A stretch of DNA of 59,433 nucleotides, taken from Aureobasidium sp. EXF-3400. Taxonomy: Eukaryota > Ascomycota > Dothideomycetes > Dothideales > Saccotheciaceae. Positions 1-11,494 of this stretch are shown here, one piece after another. Position numbers and translations under genes: made by a program. The DNA lies in the NCBI GenBank assembly GCA_024195585.1, contig SWBL01000321.1:1-59433 (forward strand), in the 5' to 3' direction. The notes beneath the pieces are model-generated. The model was not told the origin of the DNA and ran no database searches. It saw only the letters and a program-made list of their open reading frames with translations. The first letter of the stretch is position 1. Each line of letters begins with the position of its first letter.

Positions 1-690
1 GATTGCCAAAGGAACTTGATTTTTTAGACTACTGGCGCACGGCATGGTTATATACACAATCCGCCAAGAAGAGCCTTGGCTCCGGCATCGCAATAACATT
101 CGCTTGCTTGCGGTATGCAGCATAACCCTGACCTCTTGTTGAGAGCAATTTCAAACCACGACACAGCAAGCGCTATGTAGGAGAACACGATGTCGTAGTG
201 GGACACTGAAACAGTCGTGCAATCTGCCACTGGAAAAAGATCCTTCGCGAAGGACATTGCCTGGCTGCGTGTCTAGAGCCTTATCTTAATCCTCAGCCGG
301 TGTCGTGGCAAATCCGAGCCCTAACATGCTGACAATCGTTTTGCAGATTTGACCTGAACAAAATGTGTGCCCTAATGAGAACGGACAACATAATGCGGTC
401 GTCGCGAGTATATACAGCTTCGGTTGACGTTGAACTGGATTCATTTGTACTCGCCTACTCGCCTCTCGTGGACATTCACAGGCACTCGCGGTAAAATATG
501 CATCACACGCCGAGGGTCAACATAACTTGGGCTGAAGACTCTCCGCCTCATGTGTGGCCGCGAAGACACTCTCGACATACTCGACGTTGCACTTGGCACC
601 CGATGAACAACAGTAGTCGGTCCAAAGAACGTGGATAACAGACTCGTCTATTTATACATCGCTTCGTGAGTACACAATAATACATGACAA
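1..690. other. Intergenic / window edge, no gene recognised
   Basis: No open frame here has a recognisable protein or plausible codon use; the open frames are under 80 codons. It lies downstream of the dehydrogenase that ends at 691. Confidence 0.5.
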
Positions 691-1728
691 TCATGAATGC
701 TGTGAAGAAGAGAAAGAGTGTCGTACCTTTAACCCTGCTCTGAGTTCCCAGGCTTCCAACTGTTCTTGTGTCCAGTCCCATAACTCATCCTCCAAAGCTG
801 TGTTATTGTGGGACTTGGTCGGTTTTGGTCTCACACCTACGGGCTCATAGTACTCTCCTCCTTGTACTTGGCCTTTAGCCGGCCCTCTCGGAGCCGTGGC
901 AGCCCACAAACCGTTCCAGGCAAGTTGCTTTACTGAACTTCGCTTGCCTATCGTGGTGGCCCACATGACAAACCGATCAAGTACATTGAAGTTGTCCTGC
1001 AACCCTGTATAACCAATCCCAGGATGCACTGAGACAGTGGTGACACAGGGATATTGTCGATCCAAGGCTTTGGCATATAACATGTTTGCAAGTTTCGACT
1101 GTGCATAGCGACGCCATCGTCCTGCTAACATCCTCTGTTCTGTTTTGAGAGAGCTGAAATCGATCCCGCGCTTCGGTACTAATGGCGTTGCAGCAGCTTG
1201 TGACGTTGTGATGATGATACGGACATCAGAACCATGTAAAGCTGCCGTATCTTGCAGCACTGGCATCAGGAGATCGATCAAGAGAGCATGACCAAGGTGA
1301 TTCGTCGCAAATTGCTGCTCGTACCCGTCTTTGCTCAGTCCAGCCGGTGATGCCATGACACCAGCATTGCAAAAGAACAAGTCGATTCGTGATACTTTGG
1401 CAGCAATTCTGTTACTTGCTTGACGAACAGAACTCAAATCCGACAGGTTGCAAGGAATGAACCGGATCTGCACTTGCGGATTGAGAAGCTTCATCGACTC
1501 GATGAGATTGTTGGCGGCTTTCGCATTGCGACCAGTGAAAAAGATTTTGCTTGGACTGTGGACAGCGAGCTGTTTAACTGTTTCTGCTCCCACGCCTGAA
1601 GTGCCTGATACTTCATTAGCAGATCTTTCGAGCGTCTAGTCCTGTCGATACTTGCCTCCTGTGACCAGGATCACCTTTCCGGATAGATCCGGGATGTCTT
1701 TCAGCGTGTTAAAATGGTGCGAGGGCAT
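691..1728 (-). CDS. Short-chain dehydrogenase/reductase (SDR), retinol-dehydrogenase-like
   Basis: Predicted NAD(P)-dependent oxidoreductase of the classical SDR fold; the substrate cannot be told. Two exons, 1656..1728 and 691..1604, with the ATG at 1728 (MPSHHFN). The 51-nt intron 1605..1655 starts GCAAGT and ends CAG, so it is a GC-AG intron. Joining the exons across it restores the cofactor motif TGGTSGVG without any other change. Further family marks are the CNAG motif after strand 4 and the catalytic YAQSK (YxxxK). The length of about 328 residues is slightly above a typical SDR because of a C-terminal tail (EDELWDWTQEQ) seen in fungal retinol-dehydrogenase/WWOX-like members. A last small intron near the C-terminus is possible, because a GGTACG donor occurs near 725, so the final residues are uncertain. 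Confidence 0.85.
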
Positions 1729-2229
1729 CGTTGCTTGTGTGTAAGAGTGTGAAATGAAAGAAGATGAGATGAACTGAGGAAGAACATATAAATCGATTAG
1801 AATCGAACATGGCCGAAACACGGTCTTGTGATCAGCCCGAGAGTTTTCTCTACTTTGTATTGCTTACATGTTGGTCGAGTTTTCAAGGTAGAACAATGTA
1901 TCCGTCCGTCTCGGAGCCGGGATTACGGTTGGGCCGTCTTCCGGCCCTGCAGGGTTGCTGAGGCAGCACGCTGCACTTTTGACACATTCCGGGGTGCTTC
2001 TGGAGAACCCTTTATCAGTTTGCCTAGCACCCTGATCTTATAGTCTTGGCTTGGAGTGTATAGCGAAAGGGCTTCCTTATGATAGTCAGGCCATAAGGCA
2101 GACACAAATTAAGGTTCTTCTTCTCCGCACCGCCCTTTGACAGGGAGAGAATCGCAACGGACATTCAGCCAAGTTTTTTTTTCTTCCATGCTTGAGACTG
2201 CGTAAGAAGAACCCCGAAACAAAGCTAAA

Positions 2230-2237
2230 TCCGCGGT
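2230..2237 (+). promoter_or_regulatory. Possible pleiotropic drug response element-like site
   Basis: TCCGCGGT matches seven of eight bases of the PDRE consensus TCCGYGGA known from yeast PDR promoters. It lies 0.7 kb upstream of a PDR-type pump. One near-match of eight bases is weak evidence on its own. Confidence 0.2.
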
Positions 2238-2738
2238 CGGAGCGTTTGCGAATGTCTTGTCGCGAAGGATGACTTGCGAAAGGAATTGAAGGGTGTGAAA
2301 GTCGTGTCGGTCATATCGTGCCCTCGGCCGAGGTGATCCTTGGTGAGTGCTTGGAAATCACAGAGGATGGTACGAGGCCGGATGTTGACAAGTCCCTCGA
2401 TCCAGGGATGTATGATGAGTCACTCGGCATCTGCTGAGGTTTATCAAAATCCGAGCTGAACAAGGAGGTGTTGTTGTTTTACTGTTGAGGGTTTCGGCAG
2501 GCATGGAGGCTCAGGGCTCCGAACACGCCCCACACGTCATCTCGTGCCAGCAGTTCTAGGCGACGCTTTGACATTTTGATAGAAATCTTGGCAAATGTGC
2601 CCTCATCTGATTGGCTTGGAAGCATCGAAGGTCCGCACTCCGGAAGATTGGCACCAATCGCGTTTCTAAAGACGGCCCAACCCTATGCAGAATTCCACCG
2701 TCCCCGATTGCTAGATGGTTTTATTTTAAAGGCGTTTG

Positions 2739-2745
2739 TATATAT
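2739..2745 (+). promoter_or_regulatory. TATA-like element of the ABC transporter
   Basis: TATATAT lies about 180 bp upstream of the ATG at 2923. This is a reasonable distance for a fungal core promoter with a leader of about 120 nt. Confidence 0.35.
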
Positions 2746-2922
2746 GACCTGGGCATCGCGCCTTGTCAGCCAAGTTCTGCTTCTTGTTAAAACGTCTTGT
2801 GTCCTTCGTCCTTCGACACTTTTGGTTCAGGACTTCATCGACGCTACTTGCATTCACGCCATTCCTTTACATAGCAGCCAACAATTTACCCCATACTGTA
2901 TACGCTTTAACTTTTCTCCACA

Positions 2923-5900
2923 ATGGCTACCAACAGCCAGATAGCCTGGGCGCCATCCCTCAATCACGGCTATGGCGACGACCTCATGCGTCGCATCTCT
3001 CGCACAGTCTCTGGTCGCTCTGGCTTTTCCGACTACGAGGAGCCAAAGGACGACGAACACATCAGCAAGGCCGAGGACTGGTCATTAATGCCCGAAGTCA
3101 AGAGATACGCCGACAATGACCCTGCTACTGGACGCAAACTCGGAGTCACCTGGAACAACCTTACGGTCAAGGGTGTTGGTGCTGACGCTGCTTACAACGA
3201 GAACTTTCTCAGCCAGTTCAATGTACCACAACACATCAAGGAAGGGCGCCATCCTGCACCTCTTAGGACCATCATCGACAACAGTTCTGGCTGTGTCAAA
3301 CCTGGAGAGATGCTGCTTGTGCTTGGCCGTCCTGGCGCAGGTTGTACGACACTGCTTAAAATGCTTTCGAACAGGAGAGCAGGTTACGCGGAGATTGAGG
3401 GTGACATCAGATTCGGCACCATGAATCCCAAAGAGGCTCAACAATACAGAGGTCAAATTGCCATGAACACCGAAGATGAGCTCTTCTTCCCCACCCTCAC
3501 AGTCGGTCGTACTATGGATTTCGCCACTCGTCTGAAGGTGCCCAACAACTTGCCCCAAGGCACCGAAAGCAGAGAACAATTTCGCACCGAGTACAAAGAT
3601 TTTCTCCTGAGATCAATGGGAATCGGTCACACATCCGGTATGCCTCGAGATGACAATGTCTATTGCATTAACTAACAAATTTACAGACACGAAGGTAGGA
3701 AACGAGTACGTCCGTGGTGTAAGTGGTGGGGAGCGTAAGAGAGTATCGATCATCGAAACTCTTGCGACAATGGCTAGTGTTTACTGCTGGGACAATTCTA
3801 CCCGTGGTTTGGATGCCTCGACCGCCTTGGAGTACACTCGTGCTCTGCGAGCCATGACAGATAAGTTAGGCTTGGCCACTATCGTGACACTTTATCAAGC
3901 CGGAAATGGTATTTACGATCTGTTTGACAAGGTCCTGGTCCTGGACGAGGGCAAGCAAATCTATTATGGTCCTCGCGCTCAAGCTCGTCCTTTCATGGAG
4001 AAACTCGGCTTCATTTGCGACGACGCTGCAAACGTTGCTGATTTCCTGACTGGTGTCACTGTTCCTACGGAGCGCAAGATCAAGGATGGTTTCGAAGCGC
4101 AGCTCCCCAGGAATGCATCAGCCATTCGCGAGCGCTTTGAAGTGTCATCTATCAAGGCCAAGATGGACAAGGAGCTCGACTATCCAGAAAGCTCACGCGC
4201 AAAGGAGTGGACTGCAGATTTCCAGAAAGCCACTCACGAGGACAAGGCCAAAGGTATTCCCAAAAACAGTCCCAACACTGTTGGTTTCCAGTCGCAAGTC
4301 AAGGCTTGTATCATCAGACAGTACGAGATTCTGTGGGGTGACAAGGCAACTTTCTTCATCAAGCAAGGTTCTACCCTGGTTCAAGCTCTTATCTCCGGTT
4401 CGCTCTTCTACAACGCCCCTAACAATTCTTCTGGTCTCTTCATCAAGGGTGGTGCCCTCTTCTTATCTCTTCTTTTCAACGCTCTCCTGGCAATGTCCGA
4501 GGTCACCGACTCCTTCTCAGGCCGTCCTATCTTGGCTAAGCATAAATCTTTCGCCTTCTACAATCCAGCCGCCTTCTGTATCGCTCAAATTGCTTGCGAC
4601 TTGCCAGTGCTCGTCTTCCAGATCAGTGTCTTCTCCGTCGTCTTGTACTTTATGGTTGGTCTGAAGGTGACTGCTGCTGCCTTCTTTACCTATTGGTTCG
4701 TCATCTATCTCTCAACTCTGGTCATGACTGCACTGTTCAGAGCCATTGGTGCTGCCTTCCCAACCTTCGATGCTGCCTCCAAGGTCTCTGGCTTCATGAT
4801 CAGTGCGCTCATCACATACATTGGTTACCAGATTCCGAAGCCCGAGATGCACCCATGGTTCGTGTGGATTTACTGGATCAATCCTATGTCCTATGGTTTC
4901 GAGTCCCTTCTTGGCAACGAGTTCAAAGGCCGTGTCATCCCTTGTGTCAACAACAACCTTGTTCCCAATGGTCCTGGCTATACCAATGCTGCTTACCAAG
5001 CCTGTGCTGGTGTTCGCGGTGCTCTTCCAGGCGCTACTGAGATCACTGGTGAGCAGTACCTTGACAGTCTCTCGTATAGCTCTTCGCACATCTGGCGTAA
5101 TGTCGGTATCCTCTTCGCTTGGTGGTTCTTGTTCATCGCTATGACCATCTTTTTCACTCTTCGCTGGGACGAAAACGGCGCCTCCAATGGCTACCTCTTG
5201 ATTCCTCGTGAGAAGGCTCATCTGGCCAAGAGTCTCATGAATAAGACCAATGACGAGGAGAACCCTGCTGAGAAGTCTCAGACTTCGATCTCAAGCGCTG
5301 ACACCCAAGTCCCCGCCGGCAACAACGAAAAGCCTAAGTCTAAGTCTGAGAATGACGATCAGCTTGTTCGTAACACTAGTATTTTCACTTGGAGAAACCT
5401 GACCTACACAGTCAAGACACCATCTGGCGACAGAGTTCTTCTTGACAATATTCATGGTTACGTGAAGCCCGGTATGCTTGGTGCCCTCATGGGAAGTTCC
5501 GGTGCCGGTAAGACCACTCTCCTTGATGTTCTTGCCCAGCGTAAGACAGATGGCACAATCAAGGGCGAGGTCCTTGTCGATGGTCGTCCTCTCTCGGTCT
5601 CGTTCCAACGTTCTGCTGGTTACTGCGAGCAACTCGATGTTCACGAACCTTTGACTACCGTCAGAGAGGCCCTTGAATTTTCAGCTCTGCTTCGCCAGAG
5701 CCGCGATACATCTGATTCAGAGAAGATTGCTTACGTTGATACCATCATTGACCTTCTGGAGCTTCACGATCTCGAGCACACCCTTATCGGCAAGCCTGGT
5801 GCCGGCCTTTCGATCGAACAGCGAAAGCGTGTCACAATCGGAGTCGAACTGGTCTCTAAACCATCAATCTTGATTTTCCTCGATGAGCCCACGTCAGGCC

Positions 5901-7333
5901 TCGATGGACAGGCTGCTTTCAATACTGTTCGGTTCTTGAGAAAGTTGGCCGATGTGGGTCAAGCTGTACTTGTTACTATCCACCAGCCTTCCGCCCAGCT
6001 GTTTGCTGAGTTCGATACTCTGCTTCTCCTCACGCGTGGCGGCAAGACTGTCTACTTCGGTGACATTGGAAAAGACGCACAAACCATCAAGGAGTACTTT
6101 GGCCGATATGACGCTGCTTGCCCACCGAGCAGTAACCCCGCTGAGCACATGATTGATGTCTGCTCTGGCTCTTTGTCTCAAGGCAGAGACTGGCACCAGA
6201 TCTGGTTGGATTCTCCCGAAAACAGTAAAATGCATGAGGAGCTCGATGCCATGATTCAAGACGCTGCGGGTAAGCCTCCTGGCACCAAGGACGACGGTTA
6301 CGAATTCGCCACCTCCCTATGGACGCAGACCAAATTAGTCACCCACCGCATGAACGTCTCAATCTACCGCAACACCGACTACATCATGAACAAAATCATG
6401 CTCCACATCGGTACTGCGTTGTTCATGGGCTTCACATTCTGGATGATCGGCAACGGTGTCTACGATCTCCAGCTCAATCTTTTCGCAATCTTCAACTATA
6501 TCTTCGTTGCTCCAGGTGTTATCGCTCAGCTTCAGCCTCTGTTCATTGAGCGTCGCGACGTTTATGAGACTCGTGAAAAGAAGAGTAAGATGTATGACTG
6601 GAAGGCCTTCACTACAGGTCTCATCGTATCTGAAATTCCTTACCTTGTTCTCTGTGCGACTTTCTACTTTGTCTGCTTCTACTTCACTGTCGGTTTCCCT
6701 GGAAAGGCTGCCTCTGCCGGATCAGTCTACTTTGTCATGTTGGTCTACCAATTCATCTACACTGGTATCGGTCAGTTCGTTGCAGCCTACGCTCCCAACG
6801 CCGTCTTCGCATCGCTCGTCAACCCTCTCATTATCGGTACTCTTGTCTCTTTCTGTGGCGTCCTGGTACCCTACGCCCAGATCCAACCTTTCTGGCGTTA
6901 CTGGTAAGTTTTGCTTGGCTGTCTTTATCCTTATATACAATACTAACAATATTCCAGGCTGTACTACCTCAACCCCTTCAACTACCTCATGGGCTCCCTC
7001 CTTGTTTTCACTACCTTTGACGAAGTTGTTCACTGCAAGCAATCCGAGTTTGCAAGATTCAACCCCCCTTCAGGCCAGACTTGTGCATCATATCTTGCCA
7101 ACTACTTGCAAGGCATGGGTCACGCTTCCAATCTCATCAACCCTGAGGCTACTTCTGACTGCCACGTCTGCCAATACACTCGTGGTAGCGACTACCTTGC
7201 TACCCTCAACCTCAAAGAATACTACTATGGCTGGAGAGATGCTGCCATCTGTGTCATCTTCGCTCTCTCTGGTTATGCTCTTGTGTTCGCACTGATGAAG
7301 CTCAGGACCAAGGCATCCAAGAAGGCTGAGTAA
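2923..7333 (+). CDS. PDR-type (ABC-G full-size) multidrug ABC transporter
   Basis: Plasma-membrane ATP-driven exporter of hydrophobic compounds, by family. Three exons (2923..3637, 3687..6903, 6958..7333) give 1,435 residues, a normal PDR length. Both introns have clear branch sites (ACTAAC near 3671, TACTAAC near 6941). The order is NBD1-TMD1-NBD2-TMD2. NBD1 is the usual degenerate PDR version: GRPGAGCT (about 135-142) has Cys for the Walker Lys, the signature [10 protein letters not shown] is intact, Walker B is CWDNS and the H-loop is LYQAG. NBD2 is canonical in Walker A (GSSGAGKTT, about 840), Walker B ([12 protein letters not shown]) and H-loop (TIHQPS), with a divergent signature LSIEQRKR. 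This asymmetry is a fixed family trait, not damage. The Cys pair of the last extracellular loop and the C-terminal KKAE are present. The [11 protein letters not shown] motif suggests the Snq2/AtrB-like group. Substrate unknown. Confidence 0.95.
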
Positions 7334-7778
7334 AAGCTTTCTGTATATTTTCATCTTCTCTCATTTTCTACATGTCAGCGTGGCGTTCAATATAGACATG
7401 GGCCAGTGTAATAACAAAATGAAATCTCGTATCTTTATCATACCCCTGCCATCATCGTTCTATCTCTTTCTCTCGTCTCTCCCATAGCCGAATCATCAGC
7501 AGCGTTGCCTTCGAAGGGCACAGATGTGTACTGCCATTTGATAGGTCCAGAGAGAACTATGATCAGGAGGTCTTTCGTTGGATGTAGTGGTTGAGCGTGC
7601 AAACTCTTTGCATTTTCGCAGCTAGACAACACCAGGTTCCAGTTCTGAGATCCCTGTCGTGGGGACATTTCCGCATCGTCGACGAGACCCGGTTTGCTTT
7701 CACTCACACCCGGAGGTCTTCTCCCAACTCGCTTCCGCTTTGCGTCCATTCTACCACAACACCGCCAACATCAACGCG
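7334..7778. other. Intergenic, 3' end of ABC gene and leader of next gene
   Basis: No gene recognised. An in-frame ATG at 7659 could extend the next protein by 40 residues, but the ATG at 7779 has a better context (ACGCGATGG). Confidence 0.5.
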
Positions 7779-8973
7779 ATGGCTGACCGCCAGGAAGACG
7801 CTATCGCGCCTGCTGGTTCACCACGCGCTGACCGCGCTGACCAAGCCACCGCTACTTCTCGTGAAAACGCACTCAACACCAGCGAATCTCGTGACGCAGC
7901 TCAAGACGATACTACTACTGACGACGCAATGGAAAAGGCTCTCTCGGCATCGCTTGAGCTACTTAACAACAACAACGGCATTGATCAAGGTACTTCCACA
8001 CTCCCTGGTGATCTCCTGAGATGCCAACACTGCTGACACGGTTCAAGACGGCGCTCTCAACGCCAACACAATAGGAGAAAGGGACCAAGCCCTCCTTGCC
8101 GCGCTCCTCAGCGACCAGCAAACCGGCCGCGTCGTTTCTGATCCCTCGATCGACGCTCTGAGCCGTAGCAAATCTTCTAGAATGACTCAATACCACACTT
8201 TCGATGGCACCGCAGAGGAAGATATCGACAAGAACATCTCCGGACCAGTCGAGACCCCTGAAGTCGACCACATCAAACAGTCTACCTCTGAGCCCCTCAG
8301 CAAACTTTCAGGAGACGCTCACTCGCTCGGCGCACAGCTCGAGTCTATCTACCAGACCACATCCTCTCCTGAGATGAAGCAAATCATCGCTTGCCTCTTG
8401 CACCTCGATACCGCCGTCATCCGCCAAACGCACCTCAACAATCTCCACGAGGCCCACACCGCCAAGAACTTCCGGGAGCAGCGTCATCTCAACAAGGATC
8501 GCAAACTTCGCCTGCTCGAGACTATCCAGAACGTCAACAGAAAGTTCGCCAGATTCGATGCTGAGCGCATGGAAACTGAGAAGCTGGCAAAGCAGTGCGC
8601 GATCCGCGTCAACAGCTATGGCTTGCAGCTCCAGGGGCTTAAGGACAGGGTCAAGATGCTTGCTGATGGAGGCGAGTGGATGGAGACTGAGCTCACCAAG
8701 ATCTCTGCGCTCTTCGAAGTTCTGCAAGAGGATAACGACAAGCTGAAGAAGAGGAACAAGCACCTGAAGGACAAAGTCAGGGGCTTGGAGGAGGAAGTCG
8801 ACGTGCTCAAGGATAGGGATGCTGTCTGGGAGAGAAGAATGACTGCCCTGGAGGATTTCGTCAAGGACAAAAAGGAGAGTGACTGGCAAGAGGTCTCCGT
8901 TGACAAGGAGCCTGTGCTTGATGCTGTCAGATTCTCTGTCGGCAACTATCGCATCTTTTCGATCTACTATTGA
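7779..8973 (+). CDS. Coiled-coil protein of unknown function
   Basis: I do not recognise the family. Two exons, 7779..7989 and 8048..8973, give 378 residues. The 58-nt intron 7990..8047 (GTACTT...CTGAC...CAAG) restores the frame after an otherwise early stop. The first third is acidic, rich in Ala, Asp, Ser and Thr, and probably disordered. From about residue 200 there is a long charged heptad region (for example LKKRNKHLKDKVRGLEEE), consistent with a dimeric coiled coil. There is no signal peptide, membrane segment or known catalytic motif. An upstream in-frame ATG (7659) is an alternative start. The exon join is well supported by phase; the function is unknown. Confidence 0.6.
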
Positions 8974-9516
8974 GAGGGGCTGACGACTGTCAAGCAGCAC
9001 AGCGCCATTATTTTGGGGACAGCCTTTGGGAAAACCAGTCCAACCACCATTGTGGCAGGGAATCTGTCGTTGGTCCTTTGTTATAGATCAGATAGCAAGT
9101 CACAATTTTGCCAGTCAGTTTGCTGCCTCCCACAGTCCAGTGTGACATGTGCTACAGATTAGTTGTTTGTCAGGATGCCAGCAAACTGAGATCCTGCCAT
9201 GCTCGAATATATCTTCTGACTTCATGCTCTCAGTTCTTCACATGATGACCATGCACACTGTTATTCATTCTTATATATTCACATGGCAACAATGTCACTA
9301 TCCACATCCACAAGTATGATTTCCCGCGTGCCGGGATCTATAGCTGGACACATGTATGATGTGCTGGAGTCGCAGTCACCAATGACCTTTTTGATGGTAT
9401 ATATATACAGCACCTCTGTCTCGGAGTAAACTTTGTTCACAGCATTGTTCAAGACTCACAAAGCGCAACTACTTACAAAGTCTTTCTACCCAGTCAAGAC
9501 CACAAAGAAATCAACA
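8974..9516. other. Intergenic, promoter of F-box-like gene 1
   Basis: No open frame of interest. It holds the TATA element at 9399-9408. The frame of the next gene is open upstream to 9433, but the ATG at 9517 (TCAACAATGG) has the stronger context. Confidence 0.5.
9399..9408 (+). promoter_or_regulatory. TATA box of F-box-like gene 1
   Basis: TATATATATA lies 109 bp upstream of the chosen ATG at 9517, within the usual range for fungal TATA promoters. Confidence 0.5.
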
Positions 9517-10809
9517 ATGGCTCCAAACCCGTCACGCTTCGCTACAGAGATCTTGACTCTCATCGCCATGCTTGCTGATGTCGAAGACCTCACAAATTTC
9601 CGTCTGGTCTGCAGGCCTTTCCATGATACTGCAGCTAAGTGGTTTGGGGAAGCATTCTTCACTGACCGTACACATGTCCTCTCGCACTCCAGTATGGCTG
9701 AATTGTTGTTGATGTCCTCAAACTCGAAGGTCGGTCCCTATATACGTCAGCTGGGTTTCAACAGCATCCTGCTTCCACTGCCTTCTTTTATCCGGGCTCA
9801 CGAGACAGGCTTGAATGGACGAGCCTTGGTCTCCAGAGCGGCAACTCGTCATGAACAGTTTGTGTGCCTTGAGAGCGGCATCTTCGAACAGCAGCTTATG
9901 CTTGTGTTGCACAACCTCAAAGTCTGGGGTAGTCATCCTATCAAGGTACATATCTATTGCAACCAAGGCCCATATCATGGTTGGGGCTGGCAGAGTCTGC
10001 TTCCAAAACATGACCCTACACCTCTGGAAGTCTTCAGAGCATCGCCGCCGTCGATCGAGCGTGGAGCCATGCACGAGATTACCGCTGCCTTCACTCACGC
10101 TGTCCTGCTTACCAACTACCCAATGTCTGGCATGGTCCTCGACTTCAACCACAGATGCGCTGGCCCAACAAGTATCCTTCACTATCTCAACGAGCTCCCA
10201 GAAGAGACCTACCACTCAGCAAGAATCTCCGGAGGCGATCTACTTTGCCGACGTTTTGCTGCGGGTTTCAACGGACACTCGAGAGGCAAACACGACACAC
10301 TACATTACGTGCCAGAGACTAAACACCTCGAGATTCGCTCTGGCGTCACATCGGGTATAATCAACGACTTCCAAGCCTTCACAAGCTGGCTACCTCAGAA
10401 CTCTATCCGCACACTGATTCTCAGAGACATTACGACTTATTGGGAAGGCAAGATAGACACTTTCCTTACGCACAACCCTCAGCTCAAACACCTTGAAATG
10501 CACTCTTGCCAGTTCTGGGGTCTCGAGTGGAGTGAGATGTTTACCAAGCTTATCGCAGACGACAACAATGACGAACCTCTGCCGCAACTCGAGTACTGCT
10601 GCTTTACAGACCTGCGTCTCCAAGAGCCAGAGATTTATACACGTATTACCGAGCTTGTTAATGCTTGCAACGAGAGACATGAGTACCGCGGTCACGAGGA
10701 GATCAAGCAGGGCCTGGAGTTGCTGAGTGCAAGATTCAGAACTCTTGAGGAAGCAGACTTTTCGAGTGATAGCGATGACACTGATGCCACAGAGGATATC
10801 TTGATCTGA
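9517..10809 (+). CDS. F-box-like protein 1
   Basis: Single exon, 430 residues. The N-terminus (about 6-50) has the pattern of a fungal F-box: ATEILTLIAML, then FRLVCRPFHDTAA. Such proteins usually link a target to Skp1-Cullin1 ubiquitin ligase. The rest is a leucine-spaced region with irregular repeats (TLILRDI, LKHLEMHSC, LEYCCFTDLRL), as in fungal F-box/LRR-like proteins, ending in an acidic tail (SSDSDDTDATED). It shares its layout with the gene at 11495 and the relics at 13584 and 15380: F-box, then a block with GPYIRQLGF, then late leucine-rich strands. I infer a local paralogue group. The target is unknown. Confidence 0.7.
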   Translation: MAPNPSRFATEILTLIAMLADVEDLTNFRLVCRPFHDTAAKWFGEAFFTDRTHVLSHSSMAELLLMSSNSKVGPYIRQLGFNSILLPLPSFIRAHETGLNGRALVSRAATRHEQFVCLESGIFEQQLMLVLHNLKVWGSHPIKVHIYCNQGPYHGWGWQSLLPKHDPTPLEVFRASPPSIERGAMHEITAAFTHAVLLTNYPMSGMVLDFNHRCAGPTSILHYLNELPEETYHSARISGGDLLCRRFAAGFNGHSRGKHDTLHYVPETKHLEIRSGVTSGIINDFQAFTSWLPQNSIRTLILRDITTYWEGKIDTFLTHNPQLKHLEMHSCQFWGLEWSEMFTKLIADDNNDEPLPQLEYCCFTDLRLQEPEIYTRITELVNACNERHEYRGHEEIKQGLELLSARFRTLEEADFSSDSDDTDATEDILI

Positions 10810-11494
10810 TGAGCTGTTGGCACGGACTTGGAATTGATGATGGGATTGTATATATCCAGAGTGCTGGGCGAGTTGTGTGTTTTGAAATGGCGAAAGAATC
10901 TGTCATACTACTTTGATGATATGTTGAGACAATCCAGTATATGAGCTTTCTTGTCCTCACTGCCAATTTGCAATTCATAGTTTTTCTTTCGTTGTCTTGA
11001 CTTTTCTTTCCACTAATGGACTGCTTACCGAGATTCGTTTGGTGATTGCCACGAACTTGATATCAAGCATGGAAGCTCTGGATGGTCCTCGCTGCTAGAC
11101 AAAGCCTGCATCTCATGGTAGCAACTAAGAAACTGCTGATCAGCTTGAGGTTCGAAGTCTACCGAATTTCTGAGCAAGATTCGGGTAGTGTATTAGGGAT
11201 GTACATATGTTTGTGTACTGGTGCCTACGAGCGACCAGGTCTTGGCGTTGACCAATTTTCCGTATTGTTTTTATGATCACCGAGCGGCCGCTTTTGTCTC
11301 TTCCTTTCTTCTCCTACCGATACGCACAGATATCATCTCTTCCTGATATCTCTAAACCACACCCTTTTCCAGCACAGATCTGCTCTGGGCTCAACTATAC
11401 ACCAACAGCTGCTAGCATACAATCAACTTGATCGCCAGGTATCTTGACTGGTCGGCTACTTACGTTCCTGTCTCAAGACTAACCTTCCAACAGC
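10810..11494. other. Intergenic between two F-box-like genes
   Basis: No gene recognised. The pyrimidine-rich stretch 11290-11490 is probably promoter and leader. CTAACCTTCCAACAG immediately before the ATG looks like a branch site plus acceptor, so a leader intron is possible. Confidence 0.4.

Larger units (their letters stand above)
1729..2922. other. Intergenic region, divergent promoter of SDR and ABC transporter
   Basis: About 1.2 kb between the divergently read dehydrogenase and the PDR pump. Only short open frames without recognisable products are present. It contains CGG-rich stretches near 1930-1965 and 2230, and a TATA-like tract near 2740. Confidence 0.6.

Noticed and set aside
3302..3360. 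Missing Walker Lys in NBD1 of the first PDR pump as possible inactivation
   Set aside because: Cys at this place is normal for PDR-type transporters, and the second pump shows the same.
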